Origin: Chromatiaceae bacterium | GTDB taxonomy: Bacteria; Pseudomonadota; Gammaproteobacteria; Chromatiales; Chromatiaceae | Direction: 5' to 3' | NCBI GenBank assembly: GCA_024235215.1 | Contig: JACKMU010000007.1 | Span: forward strand, 124,001 to 188,000 | DNA length: 64,000 bases | Shown: one piece after another, positions 53,790 to 62,542 of the stretch | Numbering within the stretch: position 1 is the stretch's first letter | Layout of the letters: each line of letters begins with the position of its first letter | The notes under the pieces: generated by a model | Told to the model about the DNA's origin: nothing | The model's database searches: none | What the model saw: the letters and a program-made list of their open reading frames with translations, nothing else | Made by a program: the position numbers and the translations under genes

Positions 53790-54365
53790 ATGCACAATGA
53801 AACATCGTCCGGGCCGGAGATCGGTCTCAGTTTTACCAGTCAAATGCATCTCACCTGGCAACCTTTTGCCCAAGCTACCGAACGACGGGACAACACCGAA
53901 GAGTTGCGACTACGCAACCGGAGGTTGTTACAACTGCTGCTCTTTTACGATGACTATCATCCCGAACAGAGAACAGAGGAGATCGATCAGAAAAATGGGC
54001 TCGAGCGTATCGAGGCGAAGTTGGACGCGGTGATTCAGCTGCTCACTTTTCTCTGCAGTCAACCGGATACCGATGAGGAGCAACGGCTGGTAAGCCTGTC
54101 AGCGCAGTATCTCGAGTGGGCCGAGACCGAACGGATCGCGCCGGCTGTCGGAGAGCGTCTGCACATCCGGTTGGGGATCGATCCACGCTTGCCCCAGCCG
54201 CTTGAATTGGTAGGCAGCGTGGTGCAAAGGATTCCACAAGAAGTGGACCGGGTGAAGGTGCGGATCGCGTTACAGGATCTGGGAGAGCCGCTACAGGGGA
54301 TATTGGAAAAGGTGATATTCAGAGGCCATCGCCGGGAGATCGCCCGGATACGGGCGCAACGCTGA
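53790..54365 (+). CDS. PilZ-like protein upstream of fleQ
   Basis: A 191-residue cytoplasmic protein. The N-terminal half is helical and charged (about 28-105). The C-terminal half looks like the beta-barrel of a PilZ domain and its closing helix (LEKVIFRGHRREIARIR). The canonical RxxxR and D/NxSxxG motifs are not seen, so it may be a non-c-di-GMP-binding, PilZ-derived protein. TAGGAG lies just before the ATG. It is divergent from corB and is the last gene before fleQ. Family assignment is tentative. Confidence 0.62.
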   Translation: MHNETSSGPEIGLSFTSQMHLTWQPFAQATERRDNTEELRLRNRRLLQLLLFYDDYHPEQRTEEIDQKNGLERIEAKLDAVIQLLTFLCSQPDTDEEQRLVSLSAQYLEWAETERIAPAVGERLHIRLGIDPRLPQPLELVGSVVQRIPQEVDRVKVRIALQDLGEPLQGILEKVIFRGHRREIARIRAQR

Positions 54366-54533
54366 GCTGAGCTTTGGTGTGAAGCGGGAACCACGCTCCT
54401 GAAAGCAGGTCGGTGTCATATAATTACCATTCGACGTAATTTTGACATCCCCTCTGATTAATGGTTAACTTTCTAATATTGATAAAAATTTTTATAGATT
54501 CTGAAAAGTATTTGAGGGGAGCCTGATACTGGC

Positions 54534-56018
54534 ATGCCGAACGAATCAAACATAAAAAAAATGCCGGAAAGTGGGTGCGTGTTGCTGGTGGATTCCGACA
54601 ATGAACGTATAAAGTACCTTCGTAATATTCTGCAATTTATTGATTATAATCTAGAAGAATATAGTGATATCGACCGGATCGAAGCGCGGATTGCGACGCT
54701 CTCTGACACTGACTTCATCAGCGTTGCGCTCGGTCCGGATCTGACCAGCGATGAGATTGAAACCATTGCGCAGATCATTGACAAAGCCAACCCCTCTCCG
54801 GCGCTGATTGCGATCACCGCTGATTCCGACACGGACACGCGCGCGAAAACCAAGGGCGCTGCCCCCTTTCTCGCGTCGTTGACGTTGCCAGCACGTTACG
54901 ATGAACTGGTGGATATTCTCCACAAAGCACAGATTTATCACGAGCAGCAACTCGCGCCGCGAGCCACCAAACGTCCACTGGAACTGTTCCGAAGCCTCTC
55001 AGGCAACAGTCGCGCCACCCGACAGATCAATAAGATGATCGAGCAGGTGGCGGACACCGAAGCCACGGTACTCATTCTGGGAGAGTCCGGCACCGGCAAG
55101 GAGGTGGTCGCCCGCAAACTGCACTATAGTTCCAGTCGTCGTGGTAAACCCTTCGTTCCGATCAACTGCGGTGCCATCCCCAGTGATCTGCTGGAGAGTG
55201 AACTGTTCGGGCATGAAAAGGGGGCATTCACCGGCGCCATCAGCAGTCGCCAGGGTCGCTTCGAGATGGCAGAAGGCGGCACCCTTTTCCTGGACGAAAT
55301 TGGCGATATGAGCATGCCGATGCAGGTTAAGCTGCTGCGGGTGCTGCAGGAACGCAGTTTCGAACGGGTCGGGAGCAACAAGCCGATCCATTGCAACGTG
55401 CGTATCATCGCCGCAACACATCGGGATCTGGAGCAGTCGATCCGTGAGGACAAATTCCGTGAAGATCTCTTCTATCGCCTCAACGTATTTCCCATCGAGA
55501 TGCCGCCGCTACGCGATCGAGTCGAGGATATCCCCGTGTTGACCAACGATCTGATCTCACGCATTGAGACCGAGAAACGGGGCTCCGTGAGATTGACTCC
55601 TGCCGCTGTCATGGCGTTATCCCAGTACCGCTGGCCGGGAAATGTTAGGGAACTTGCCAATCTGATAGAACGGCTGGCGATTCTCTATCCCTATGGCGTG
55701 GTCGATGTCAAAGATTTGCCAGAAAAGTTCCGGGGTAGCATACGCATGCTTTCCGAACATGAAGCTGACCTGCCGATGGTACAGGCGCGGGGAGAGGATA
55801 CGGCTACGGTGGTGACAGCCGCGCGACTGCCGAGTGACGGCCTGGACCTGAAAGTGCACCTCAACAATCTCGAGATGAACCTGATCCGGCAAGCGCTGGA
55901 TGAGTCCGAAGGGGTGGTGGCACACGCCGCGAAACGCCTGAAAATGCGCCGCACCACACTGGTGGAAAAACTGCGCAAATATGGTCTGCAACGTAGTAAC
56001 GAAGTGTCGACTATTTGA
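54534..56018 (+). CDS. fleQ: flagellar master regulator FleQ
   Basis: A 494-residue sigma-54 activator. The N-terminal FleQ domain (about 14-135) resembles a receiver without a phosphorylation site. The linker carries LFRSLSG (151-157), equivalent to the LFRSLVG c-di-GMP motif of Pseudomonas FleQ. The AAA domain has GESGTGKE, an intact GAFTGA loop and DEIGDM; a Fis-type helix-turn-helix ends the protein (AAKRLKMRRTTLVEKL). It should activate fleSR and flagellar genes and repress exopolysaccharide genes. A sigma-54 site lies before fleS. The upstream 170 bases are AT-rich. Confidence 0.93.
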   Translation: MPNESNIKKMPESGCVLLVDSDNERIKYLRNILQFIDYNLEEYSDIDRIEARIATLSDTDFISVALGPDLTSDEIETIAQIIDKANPSPALIAITADSDTDTRAKTKGAAPFLASLTLPARYDELVDILHKAQIYHEQQLAPRATKRPLELFRSLSGNSRATRQINKMIEQVADTEATVLILGESGTGKEVVARKLHYSSSRRGKPFVPINCGAIPSDLLESELFGHEKGAFTGAISSRQGRFEMAEGGTLFLDEIGDMSMPMQVKLLRVLQERSFERVGSNKPIHCNVRIIAATHRDLEQSIREDKFREDLFYRLNVFPIEMPPLRDRVEDIPVLTNDLISRIETEKRGSVRLTPAAVMALSQYRWPGNVRELANLIERLAILYPYGVVDVKDLPEKFRGSIRMLSEHEADLPMVQARGEDTATVVTAARLPSDGLDLKVHLNNLEMNLIRQALDESEGVVAHAAKRLKMRRTTLVEKLRKYGLQRSNEVSTI

Positions 56019-56069
56019 CAATAAACCTCTCTATCTCTCTAACATGCTGCTTTAATTAATAAATATTAA

Positions 56070-56086
56070 TTGGCACGATTGCTGCT
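56070..56086 (+). promoter_or_regulatory. sigma-54 promoter of fleSR
   Basis: TTGGCACGATTGCTGCT fits the -24/-12 consensus (TTGGCACG-N4-TTGCT) with one mismatch. GG (56072-56073) and GC (56084-56085) are exactly 10 bases apart. It lies 56 bases before the fleS ATG and would be driven by FleQ. Confidence 0.82.
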
Positions 56087-56141
56087 TGATTCCTGACGGA
56101 GCGAAATTGCTTTTCCACGTCAGGGGGTAGCGACAAAGATC

Positions 56142-57374
56142 ATGAGCAGCGCCAAGTATCTTTCCCGGCAACAGCTTGAGCACGCTTTTCACCTGTTCAA
56201 TCAGGTTTCCGAGCAGCTGACGGACTCTTACAAGCAGCTGCAGCAGCGGATTGGTGAGCTCAACCTCGAGCTGGCTGCTGCGCGCAGCGAACGGATGCGT
56301 CAACTGGCGGAAAAAGAGCGTTACGCACATCGCTTTGCCCAGCTGCTGGATGCATTGCCGGCGGCGGTCGTGGTGTTGGGCGAAGGTGGACGGGTCGAAC
56401 AGTTCAATCCGGCTGCCTGCAACCTGTTCGGAGACACCCTGCAGATAGGCGCAATCTGGAGCGAGATCAGTCGGAGATCTGTCGCCAGTTATCCGCGCCG
56501 TGATGAGCTGAAGCTGGTGTCAGGCGCACTTGTCAGCTTCAGCGAGCAGCCGTTGGCGGCAGAGGCCGGCCATATTCTGCTGTTCCTGGACATTACCGAG
56601 ACGCGCGACTTACAGTTGTCTGCAGAGCGTCAGCAACGGCTGAGCGCAATGGGTCAACTGGCAGCACAACTGGCTCACCAGATCCGTACGCCGCTCTCCT
56701 CTGCGTTGATCTATACTGCGCATCTCTCCCGGCCAGACCTGACCGAAATCCAGCGCGAGAAATTCTCCGACCGTTCGCGGCAGACACTGCTGCAGATGGA
56801 GCAGCAGATCAACGACATGCTGGCATTCGCCCGCGGCGAACAGTATCAGATGCGACTGGTCGATCTGAAGATGCTGCTGCAGGTGATGGTACAGACGCTG
56901 GAACCGATTGTGCAGCAGCATGACATCCAGTTACACCAGTCAGTTGCCACGGCAGGGAGCGCGCTCGTCACCGGCAACCAGGATGCGTTGCTCGGTGCGT
57001 TGATGAATATTGCGTTGAATGCAAGACAGCACTCGGTTGCGGGCGACACCATCACCATCGAACTGAATGATGCCCCCGATGTTTGGCAAGTAGTGATCAG
57101 CGATCAGGGCCCCGGCGTTCCTGAGGAGATTCTGGAGAAGATTTTCGATCCATTCTTTACCACGCGTAACCAGGGGACCGGTCTTGGACTGGCGGTATGC
57201 CAGGCGGTCGCGCTGGAACACGGAGGGAAGATCAGTGTCGACCGGCCAGTGACGGGAGGAGCGCGTTTTTGTCTCTCTCTACCCAAAGCAACACCGCAGA
57301 GCGCCCAACCAGCAAGTGCCACGCTACGCCCCTGGCAATCACACAGCGAGTCGATGATCGGGAGTGCCGCATGA
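56142..57374 (+). CDS. fleS: flagellar sensor histidine kinase FleS
   Basis: A 410-residue cytoplasmic kinase without membrane helices. An N-terminal coiled coil (about 20-62) leads to a PAS domain (about 66-155). The H-box is QLAHQIRTPL with His179. The ATPase domain shows NIALNARQHS, DQGPGVPEEI and GTGLGLAVCQ. It phosphorylates FleR to switch on mid-class flagellar genes. It overlaps fleR by four bases (ATGA). Transcription is from the sigma-54 site at 56070. Confidence 0.93.
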   Translation: MSSAKYLSRQQLEHAFHLFNQVSEQLTDSYKQLQQRIGELNLELAAARSERMRQLAEKERYAHRFAQLLDALPAAVVVLGEGGRVEQFNPAACNLFGDTLQIGAIWSEISRRSVASYPRRDELKLVSGALVSFSEQPLAAEAGHILLFLDITETRDLQLSAERQQRLSAMGQLAAQLAHQIRTPLSSALIYTAHLSRPDLTEIQREKFSDRSRQTLLQMEQQINDMLAFARGEQYQMRLVDLKMLLQVMVQTLEPIVQQHDIQLHQSVATAGSALVTGNQDALLGALMNIALNARQHSVAGDTITIELNDAPDVWQVVISDQGPGVPEEILEKIFDPFFTTRNQGTGLGLAVCQAVALEHGGKISVDRPVTGGARFCLSLPKATPQSAQPASATLRPWQSHSESMIGSAA

Positions 57375-58705
57375 ATCAGGGAACCGTATTGGTGGTGGAG
57401 GATGATCCGACCCTGCGTGAAGCGCTGTGCGATACCTTGGAACTGGGTGGTTTTCGGGTTGAGAGAGCAGCGGATGGCGGCGCGGCACTGGAGTGCCTGA
57501 TCCATACCGGCATCGACATGGTGGTCAGTGATGTGCAGATGCGACCGATGGACGGCTACACACTGTTGCAGCGGATCAAGGAGAGATCGCCGCGGACTCC
57601 AGTGTTGTTGATGACCGCTTACGGCAGCGTGGAGAAAGCTGTGTCCGCTATGCGTAGTGGTGCAGCGGATTACCTCGCCAAACCGTTCGATCCGGAGCTA
57701 CTGCTGCAGAAGGTGGAGCATGCGCTGCTGCCGGCAGTGGTGGCGGAGAACCATCTCGTGGCTGAAGATATCAAGAGCAGAGAGCTGTTGCAGCTGGCTG
57801 CGAGAGTGGCACAGTGCGATGCCACGGTGATGATCGGCGGCGAGAGCGGTACCGGAAAAGAGGTGTTCGCACGCTTCATTCATCGTCACTCGACACGCCG
57901 TGACAACCCGTTTATTGCGCTGAACTGCGCCGCGATACCGGAGAACATGCTGGAGGCGGTGCTGTTCGGGCACGAGAAGGGGGCCTTTACCAGTGCCTAC
58001 CAGTCGGCACCGGGAAAATTCGAGCAGGCACAGAGTGGTACGCTACTTTTGGATGAGATATCCGAATTGAGTCTGCCGCTGCAAGCCAAGTTGTTACGGG
58101 TGCTGCAGGAGCGGGAGGTTGAGCGTGTCGGCGGGCGTAAACTGATCCAACTTGATGTGAGAGTACTCGCCACAAGCAACAAAAATCTGCGCGAAGAGGT
58201 TGCAGCGGGACGCTTTCGTGAGGATCTCTACTACCGTCTGAATGTTTTTCCACTCACGCTACCGCCGCTACGCGAACGGATCCGCGATCTACTGCCGTTA
58301 GCCCGTTTTCTGCTGCAGCGCCATGCAGCAAAACTGCGGATTGCGCCTCCGATTCTTTCGACGGAAGTGGAGGAGCACCTGCTGCAGCATCGTTGGCCCG
58401 GCAATGTGCGCGAACTCGACAATGTGATTCAACGCGCACTGATTCTCTGCAATGGCGGAAATCTGACACCCAGCCATCTCTTTTTCGAGGCGGATCAGAC
58501 CTGCCTGCAGATGGAGACAGATCTGCCTGGGCAGCGCAGCCTCAACGACAATCTCCGTTCGACCGAAGAGCAGATCATCCTGGATGCGCTGCGCGAAGGA
58601 AACGGCAGTCGCAAAAATGCCGCCGAGATGTTGGGGATCAGTCAGCGAACGCTGCGTTACAAGATCGCACGGCTACGGGAGGCGGGGGTGGCCATACCGG
58701 GGTGA
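57371..58705 (+). CDS. fleR: flagellar sigma-54 response regulator FleR
   Basis: A 444-residue NtrC-type regulator. The receiver has Asp54 (VVSDVQM), Thr82 and Lys104. The AAA domain has GESGTGKE at 157-164. The sigma-54 contact loop reads GAFTSA (204-209) where the family has GAFTGA. A Fis-type helix-turn-helix ends the protein. The partner is FleS, whose gene overlaps the start by four bases. It should activate the fliE operon and other basal-body genes. The loop substitution deserves attention. Confidence 0.93.
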   Translation: MNQGTVLVVEDDPTLREALCDTLELGGFRVERAADGGAALECLIHTGIDMVVSDVQMRPMDGYTLLQRIKERSPRTPVLLMTAYGSVEKAVSAMRSGAADYLAKPFDPELLLQKVEHALLPAVVAENHLVAEDIKSRELLQLAARVAQCDATVMIGGESGTGKEVFARFIHRHSTRRDNPFIALNCAAIPENMLEAVLFGHEKGAFTSAYQSAPGKFEQAQSGTLLLDEISELSLPLQAKLLRVLQEREVERVGGRKLIQLDVRVLATSNKNLREEVAAGRFREDLYYRLNVFPLTLPPLRERIRDLLPLARFLLQRHAAKLRIAPPILSTEVEEHLLQHRWPGNVRELDNVIQRALILCNGGNLTPSHLFFEADQTCLQMETDLPGQRSLNDNLRSTEEQIILDALREGNGSRKNAAEMLGISQRTLRYKIARLREAGVAIPG

Positions 58706-58784
58706 CAGGAGGGAGCACGACGCCAGCCATGGCGTAGAGCATTCGGCATTCAATCCAGCGAGATCGGGATTCAGGAACAGAGTA

Positions 58785-59105
58785 ATGAGCGTAAACAATA
58801 TTGAGCAGGTACTGGCGCAGATGCGCACCATCAGGATCCAGGCGGCGGGTAGTCCGGAGCTGCCCGACCCAGCGGTACAGAATGTCAGTTTCAGCAATCT
58901 GTTGAAACAGTCGATCGACACTGTCAATCAAACCCAGGTACAGGCCAACGAGATGAAGCAGGCGTTCGAGCTGGGCCGGGACGATGTCAATCTCTCTGAG
59001 GTGATGATTGCCGTGCAGAAATCGAGCCTCTCCTTCGAGGCGATGCTCCAGGTGCGAAACAAGTTGATCGACGCTTATAAAGAAGTAATGAACATGCCTA
59101 TATAA
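58785..59105 (+). CDS. fliE: flagellar hook-basal body protein FliE
   Basis: A 106-residue helical protein matching FliE: FSNLLKQSIDTVNQTQ, then LSEVMIAVQKSSLSFEAMLQVRNKLIDAYKEVMNM. It joins the MS ring to the rod. AGGAA lies 7 bases before the ATG at 58785; the frame is open further upstream. It begins the fliE-F-G-H-I set, 79 bases after fleR. I found no clean sigma-54 site in that gap. Confidence 0.94.
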   Translation: MSVNNIEQVLAQMRTIRIQAAGSPELPDPAVQNVSFSNLLKQSIDTVNQTQVQANEMKQAFELGRDDVNLSEVMIAVQKSSLSFEAMLQVRNKLIDAYKEVMNMPI

Positions 59106-59153
59106 CAACAATATACAGTCATTATTTAGGAACACTTCAAGGCAAAGATTTCG

Positions 59154-60830
59154 ATGGAGAATGGTATTACAGAAAATCATCTGGCTGAAACCGGGGAGAA
59201 GGCACAGCTTCAGGTGCTGCAGCTGAGTCAGCACCCGGTAGTGAGACAGCTCGGTGTGATGATCGGCATAGCGGCCAGCGTCGCTCTGGGTGTCGCGGTG
59301 GTGCTCTGGTCACAGTCGCCCAGTTATAGCTTGCTGTACGGTAACCTGGACCAGAAAGACGCCAGCGAGATAGTCGAAGCACTGACGCAGTCGGATATCG
59401 ACTACAGGATAGATGAAGCCACCGGCGCGATCATGGTGGTCTCCGGCCAAGTGCAGGAGGCCAGGATGAAACTGGCGGGTCAAGGATTGCCGCACGATGA
59501 CAGTCTCGGTTTCGAACTGTTGCAGCAGGAGACCGGATTTGGTACCAGCAGAGCCATGGAAGCGGCCCGTTTCCATCGCGCGCTCGAAGGTGAGCTGGCA
59601 CGAACCATCGCCACGCTGGCCAATATTGAGAATGCGCGCGTTCACCTGGCGATGCCGAAGCAGTCGGTATTTCTGCGTGAACGGAAAAAACCGAGCGCCT
59701 CGGTCATGCTTAAGCTGCGTTCAGGCAGAAAGCTGGAGAAATCACAGGTTGCCGCTATTACCCATCTGGTCGCCTCCAGCGTTCCAGAACTGGAGACCAC
59801 GGCGGTGACTCTGGTCGATCACAAAGGGGAGATGCTGAGCGGACCGGAAGAGACGCGTGAGATGCAGCTCACTGCCAGCCAGTTCGAGTACACCCAGAAG
59901 CAGGAGGAGCACTATCGCCAGCGGGTGGAGAACATCCTCGCACCAATCGTAGGCGTGGACAAATTGCGGGCGCAGGTAACCGCAGAGCTGGATTTCAGTG
60001 TGACCGAACAGACCTCGGAGATGTACAACCCGGATGTGCCGGCACTGCGCAGTGAACAGGTCGATGAGCAGGCCAGCCGGTTGGGTGCGGCGCAGGGAAT
60101 ACCTGGTGCGCTCAGCAATCAGCCACCGGCAGCGGGTATCGCACCCGAACGGGCACGCGGAGGCGCCGATCAAGCCGAGGACGCGCAGCTCAGCTCCAGC
60201 AAGCGCGCCACCCGTAACTTCGAGCTGGACAAAACGATCAGCCATACACGCCTCTCCACGGGTAAAGTGCGACGCCTTTCGGTTGCAGTGGTGATAGACG
60301 ACAAGACCAGCATCAACAGCGAAGGCGCTGAAGTTCAAATCGAGCGCTCACCGGAGGAGGTCAATCGCATCACTCAACTGGTGAAAGAGGCGATCGGCTT
60401 CAATGCCGCCAGAGGCGACAGTGTCAGGGTTATCAACGCCTCCTTCACACCCCCGGATGAAATGGAGCCGTTGCCGGAGCCTGCACTATGGGAGCAACCC
60501 TGGTTCCTGGACCTGGTGAAGCAGATCGGTGGACTGTTACTGGTTCTGATCCTGATCTTCTTCGTGCTCAGGCCGACTATGCAGCGCCTGACCGCCCGGC
60601 CAGGAGAGGAGAAGAGCGGTGAAAAAGATGACGATACGGATGAGGAAGAGGGCACAGAAGAGGATGCCCAGGTGGCAGGTGCACTGCCCGATGCAGATGA
60701 TCAGTATCAACTGCCGGGACCTGAGTCCTATCTGGATGCACTGGAGAAGGCCCGCCAGATGGTGGGCGAAGACCCCAAGCGGGTGGCACAGGTGATAAAG
60801 ACCTGGATGGCAGAAGATGCCGGACACTAA
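59154..60830 (+). CDS. fliF: flagellar MS-ring protein FliF
   Basis: A 558-residue membrane protein. One helix near the N-terminus (about 33-53) and one near the C-terminus (about 455-475) flank a large periplasmic part with two ring-building motifs (YSLLYGNLDQKDASEIV; FLRERKKPSASVMLKL). The cytoplasmic tail, which binds FliG, has a very acidic stretch (around 490-510) and ends with VAQVIKTWM. It overlaps fliG by 14 bases. Confidence 0.96.
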   Translation: MENGITENHLAETGEKAQLQVLQLSQHPVVRQLGVMIGIAASVALGVAVVLWSQSPSYSLLYGNLDQKDASEIVEALTQSDIDYRIDEATGAIMVVSGQVQEARMKLAGQGLPHDDSLGFELLQQETGFGTSRAMEAARFHRALEGELARTIATLANIENARVHLAMPKQSVFLRERKKPSASVMLKLRSGRKLEKSQVAAITHLVASSVPELETTAVTLVDHKGEMLSGPEETREMQLTASQFEYTQKQEEHYRQRVENILAPIVGVDKLRAQVTAELDFSVTEQTSEMYNPDVPALRSEQVDEQASRLGAAQGIPGALSNQPPAAGIAPERARGGADQAEDAQLSSSKRATRNFELDKTISHTRLSTGKVRRLSVAVVIDDKTSINSEGAEVQIERSPEEVNRITQLVKEAIGFNAARGDSVRVINASFTPPDEMEPLPEPALWEQPWFLDLVKQIGGLLLVLILIFFVLRPTMQRLTARPGEEKSGEKDDDTDEEEGTEEDAQVAGALPDADDQYQLPGPESYLDALEKARQMVGEDPKRVAQVIKTWMAEDAGH

Positions 60831-61824
60831 CGAAAAAATGAAAGGGGTGGACCGGGCGGCAATTCTACTGCTCGCGCTGGGCGAAGCGGATGCCGCGTCG
60901 ATTTTGACGCACATGGGTCCCAAGGAGGTCCAGGAGCTGGGTCTGGCCATGGCTGGGATGCACAGTGTCCGCACCGAGACGATAAGCTCGGTCATGCAAT
61001 CCTTTCTTGAGACCCTGCGCGACCAGACTGCCTTGGGTCTCGATTCGGATGATTACATCCGCAATGTATTGACCAGGGCATTGGGTGCAGAGAAAGCGGG
61101 GGGTGTGATCGATCGCATTCTGCTTGGGCGCAACAGCAAGGGGTTGGAGCAGCTCAAATGGATGGATGCCCGCTCTATCGGCGATATGATCAGGCTGGAG
61201 CATCCCCAGATCATTGCGATCGTGCTCTCCTTTCTCGAACCGGATCAGGCGGCAGAGGTGTTGTCGTTGTTTCCCGAGCGGGCGCGACCCGACATCATCA
61301 TGCGCATCGCCACGCTCGATGGCATTCAACCCGCCGCGTTGCAGGAGCTGGATCAGATTCTCGAGAAACAGTTCTCTGGTGCCACCAGTGTGAAATCTTC
61401 GACGCTGGGTGGCATCAAGACCGCTGCCAACATTCTGAACTTGATCGAAGGCTCTATCGAAAGCAGCATCATCGAACAGGTGACCGCAGCCGATCAGGAT
61501 CTCGCCCAGATTATCCAGGACAATATGTTCGTGTTTGAGAACCTGATCGATGTAGACGATCGGGGCATTCAGACATTGCTGCGTGAAGTGGCATCCGATC
61601 AGCTGATGCTGGCACTGCGTGGTGCTGATGAGGCGCTGAAAGAAAAGATTTTCAAGAACATGTCCAAGCGGGCTGCAGAGATGCTGCGCGATGATCTGGA
61701 TGCAGCAGCGCCAGCGCGTCTGAGTGATGTGGAAGCGGCCCAGAAGGAGATACTCTCGGTGACCCGCAGACTGGCGGACGCAGGCGAGATTATGCTTGGA
61801 GGCGGTGGTGATGACTTCATCTAA
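60817..61824 (+). CDS. fliG: flagellar motor switch protein FliG
   Basis: A 335-residue three-domain switch protein. The N-domain (RAAILLLALGEADAASIL) binds FliF, the middle domain includes the EHPQ motif (LEHPQIIAIVLS), and the C-domain carries the charged torque helix (DDRGIQTLLREVASDQL). It rotates against MotA/MotB. The ATG at 60817 is used; an ATG at 60838 is possible, neither with a strong ribosome site. It overlaps fliH by 14 bases. Confidence 0.96.
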   Translation: MPDTNEKMKGVDRAAILLLALGEADAASILTHMGPKEVQELGLAMAGMHSVRTETISSVMQSFLETLRDQTALGLDSDDYIRNVLTRALGAEKAGGVIDRILLGRNSKGLEQLKWMDARSIGDMIRLEHPQIIAIVLSFLEPDQAAEVLSLFPERARPDIIMRIATLDGIQPAALQELDQILEKQFSGATSVKSSTLGGIKTAANILNLIEGSIESSIIEQVTAADQDLAQIIQDNMFVFENLIDVDDRGIQTLLREVASDQLMLALRGADEALKEKIFKNMSKRAAEMLRDDLDAAAPARLSDVEAAQKEILSVTRRLADAGEIMLGGGGDDFI

Positions 61825-62530
61825 GGTGATCTCGAGCGATGGTCTGATGGATGTAAAGCAGTGGTCGCCACCCAACATGGATGAGATGGAAACCGAGTTT
61901 GAAGCGCCGGAAGTGGTGGCAACGGAGGCACCCGTGCTGACTGCCGATCAGCTGGAGCAGATCCAGAAAGCAGCCTATGACGAGGGGTTCGAACAAGGCA
62001 GAAAAGAGGGGTTCGAGCTGGGAAGAACGGATGGTTTCGAACAGGGAAAGACAGAGGGGATCGAGTACGGTCATAAAGAGGCACTGAACCAGGGCCGGAG
62101 CGAATTGCAGGGGAGGGTTGCTCGCCTGGACCGATTGATGGAGCTGCTGGACCGGCCATTGCGGCAGATGGATGATCAGGTTGAACACGAACTGATCGAA
62201 ATGGTCATTTCAATGGTGCGTCAACTGGTGCGGCGCGAAGTGCGCACCGACCCGGAACAGATCATCGGTGTGATGCGAGAGGCACTGTCTATTCTGCCAG
62301 TCTCTTCACGCGGGATCAGAGTGGTACTGCATCCCGAAGACGCAGAAGTGGTGCGAAAAATCTATGAACTGAGTGAACGTGAACTCGGCTGGAGGATCAT
62401 CGAGGATCCAGTGCTGGCCAGGGGAGGCTGCCGTGTCGTCACTGAGAGTTCACAGATCGACGCGACGCTGGAGTCACGCCTGGCAACGCTGATTGCACCG
62501 CTGCTTGGCGATGAGCGCGATCAGAGCTGA
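61811..62530 (+). CDS. fliH: flagellar export ATPase regulator FliH
   Basis: About 239 residues. The central region has the glycine-repeat (GxxxG-like) pattern GFEQGRKEGFELGRTDGF typical of FliH, then a coiled coil and the C-terminal FliI-binding domain with VVLHPEDAEVVRK and GGCRVVTESSQIDATLE. It holds FliI in check and links it to the export gate. The ATG at 61811 has GGAGG 8 bases upstream and overlaps fliG. Confidence 0.93.
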   Translation: MTSSKVISSDGLMDVKQWSPPNMDEMETEFEAPEVVATEAPVLTADQLEQIQKAAYDEGFEQGRKEGFELGRTDGFEQGKTEGIEYGHKEALNQGRSELQGRVARLDRLMELLDRPLRQMDDQVEHELIEMVISMVRQLVRREVRTDPEQIIGVMREALSILPVSSRGIRVVLHPEDAEVVRKIYELSERELGWRIIEDPVLARGGCRVVTESSQIDATLESRLATLIAPLLGDERDQS

Positions 62531-62542
62531 TAGAGCGGCACG

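Noticed and set aside
58715..58732. ACGCCA/TGGCGT inverted repeat after fleR as a terminator
   Set aside because: Only 6 bp with no T-run; it is as likely chance in a GC-rich gap.
60865..61878. A 337-codon minus-strand open frame
   Set aside because: It is antisense to fliG, with a His- and Gln-rich translation typical of shadow frames.
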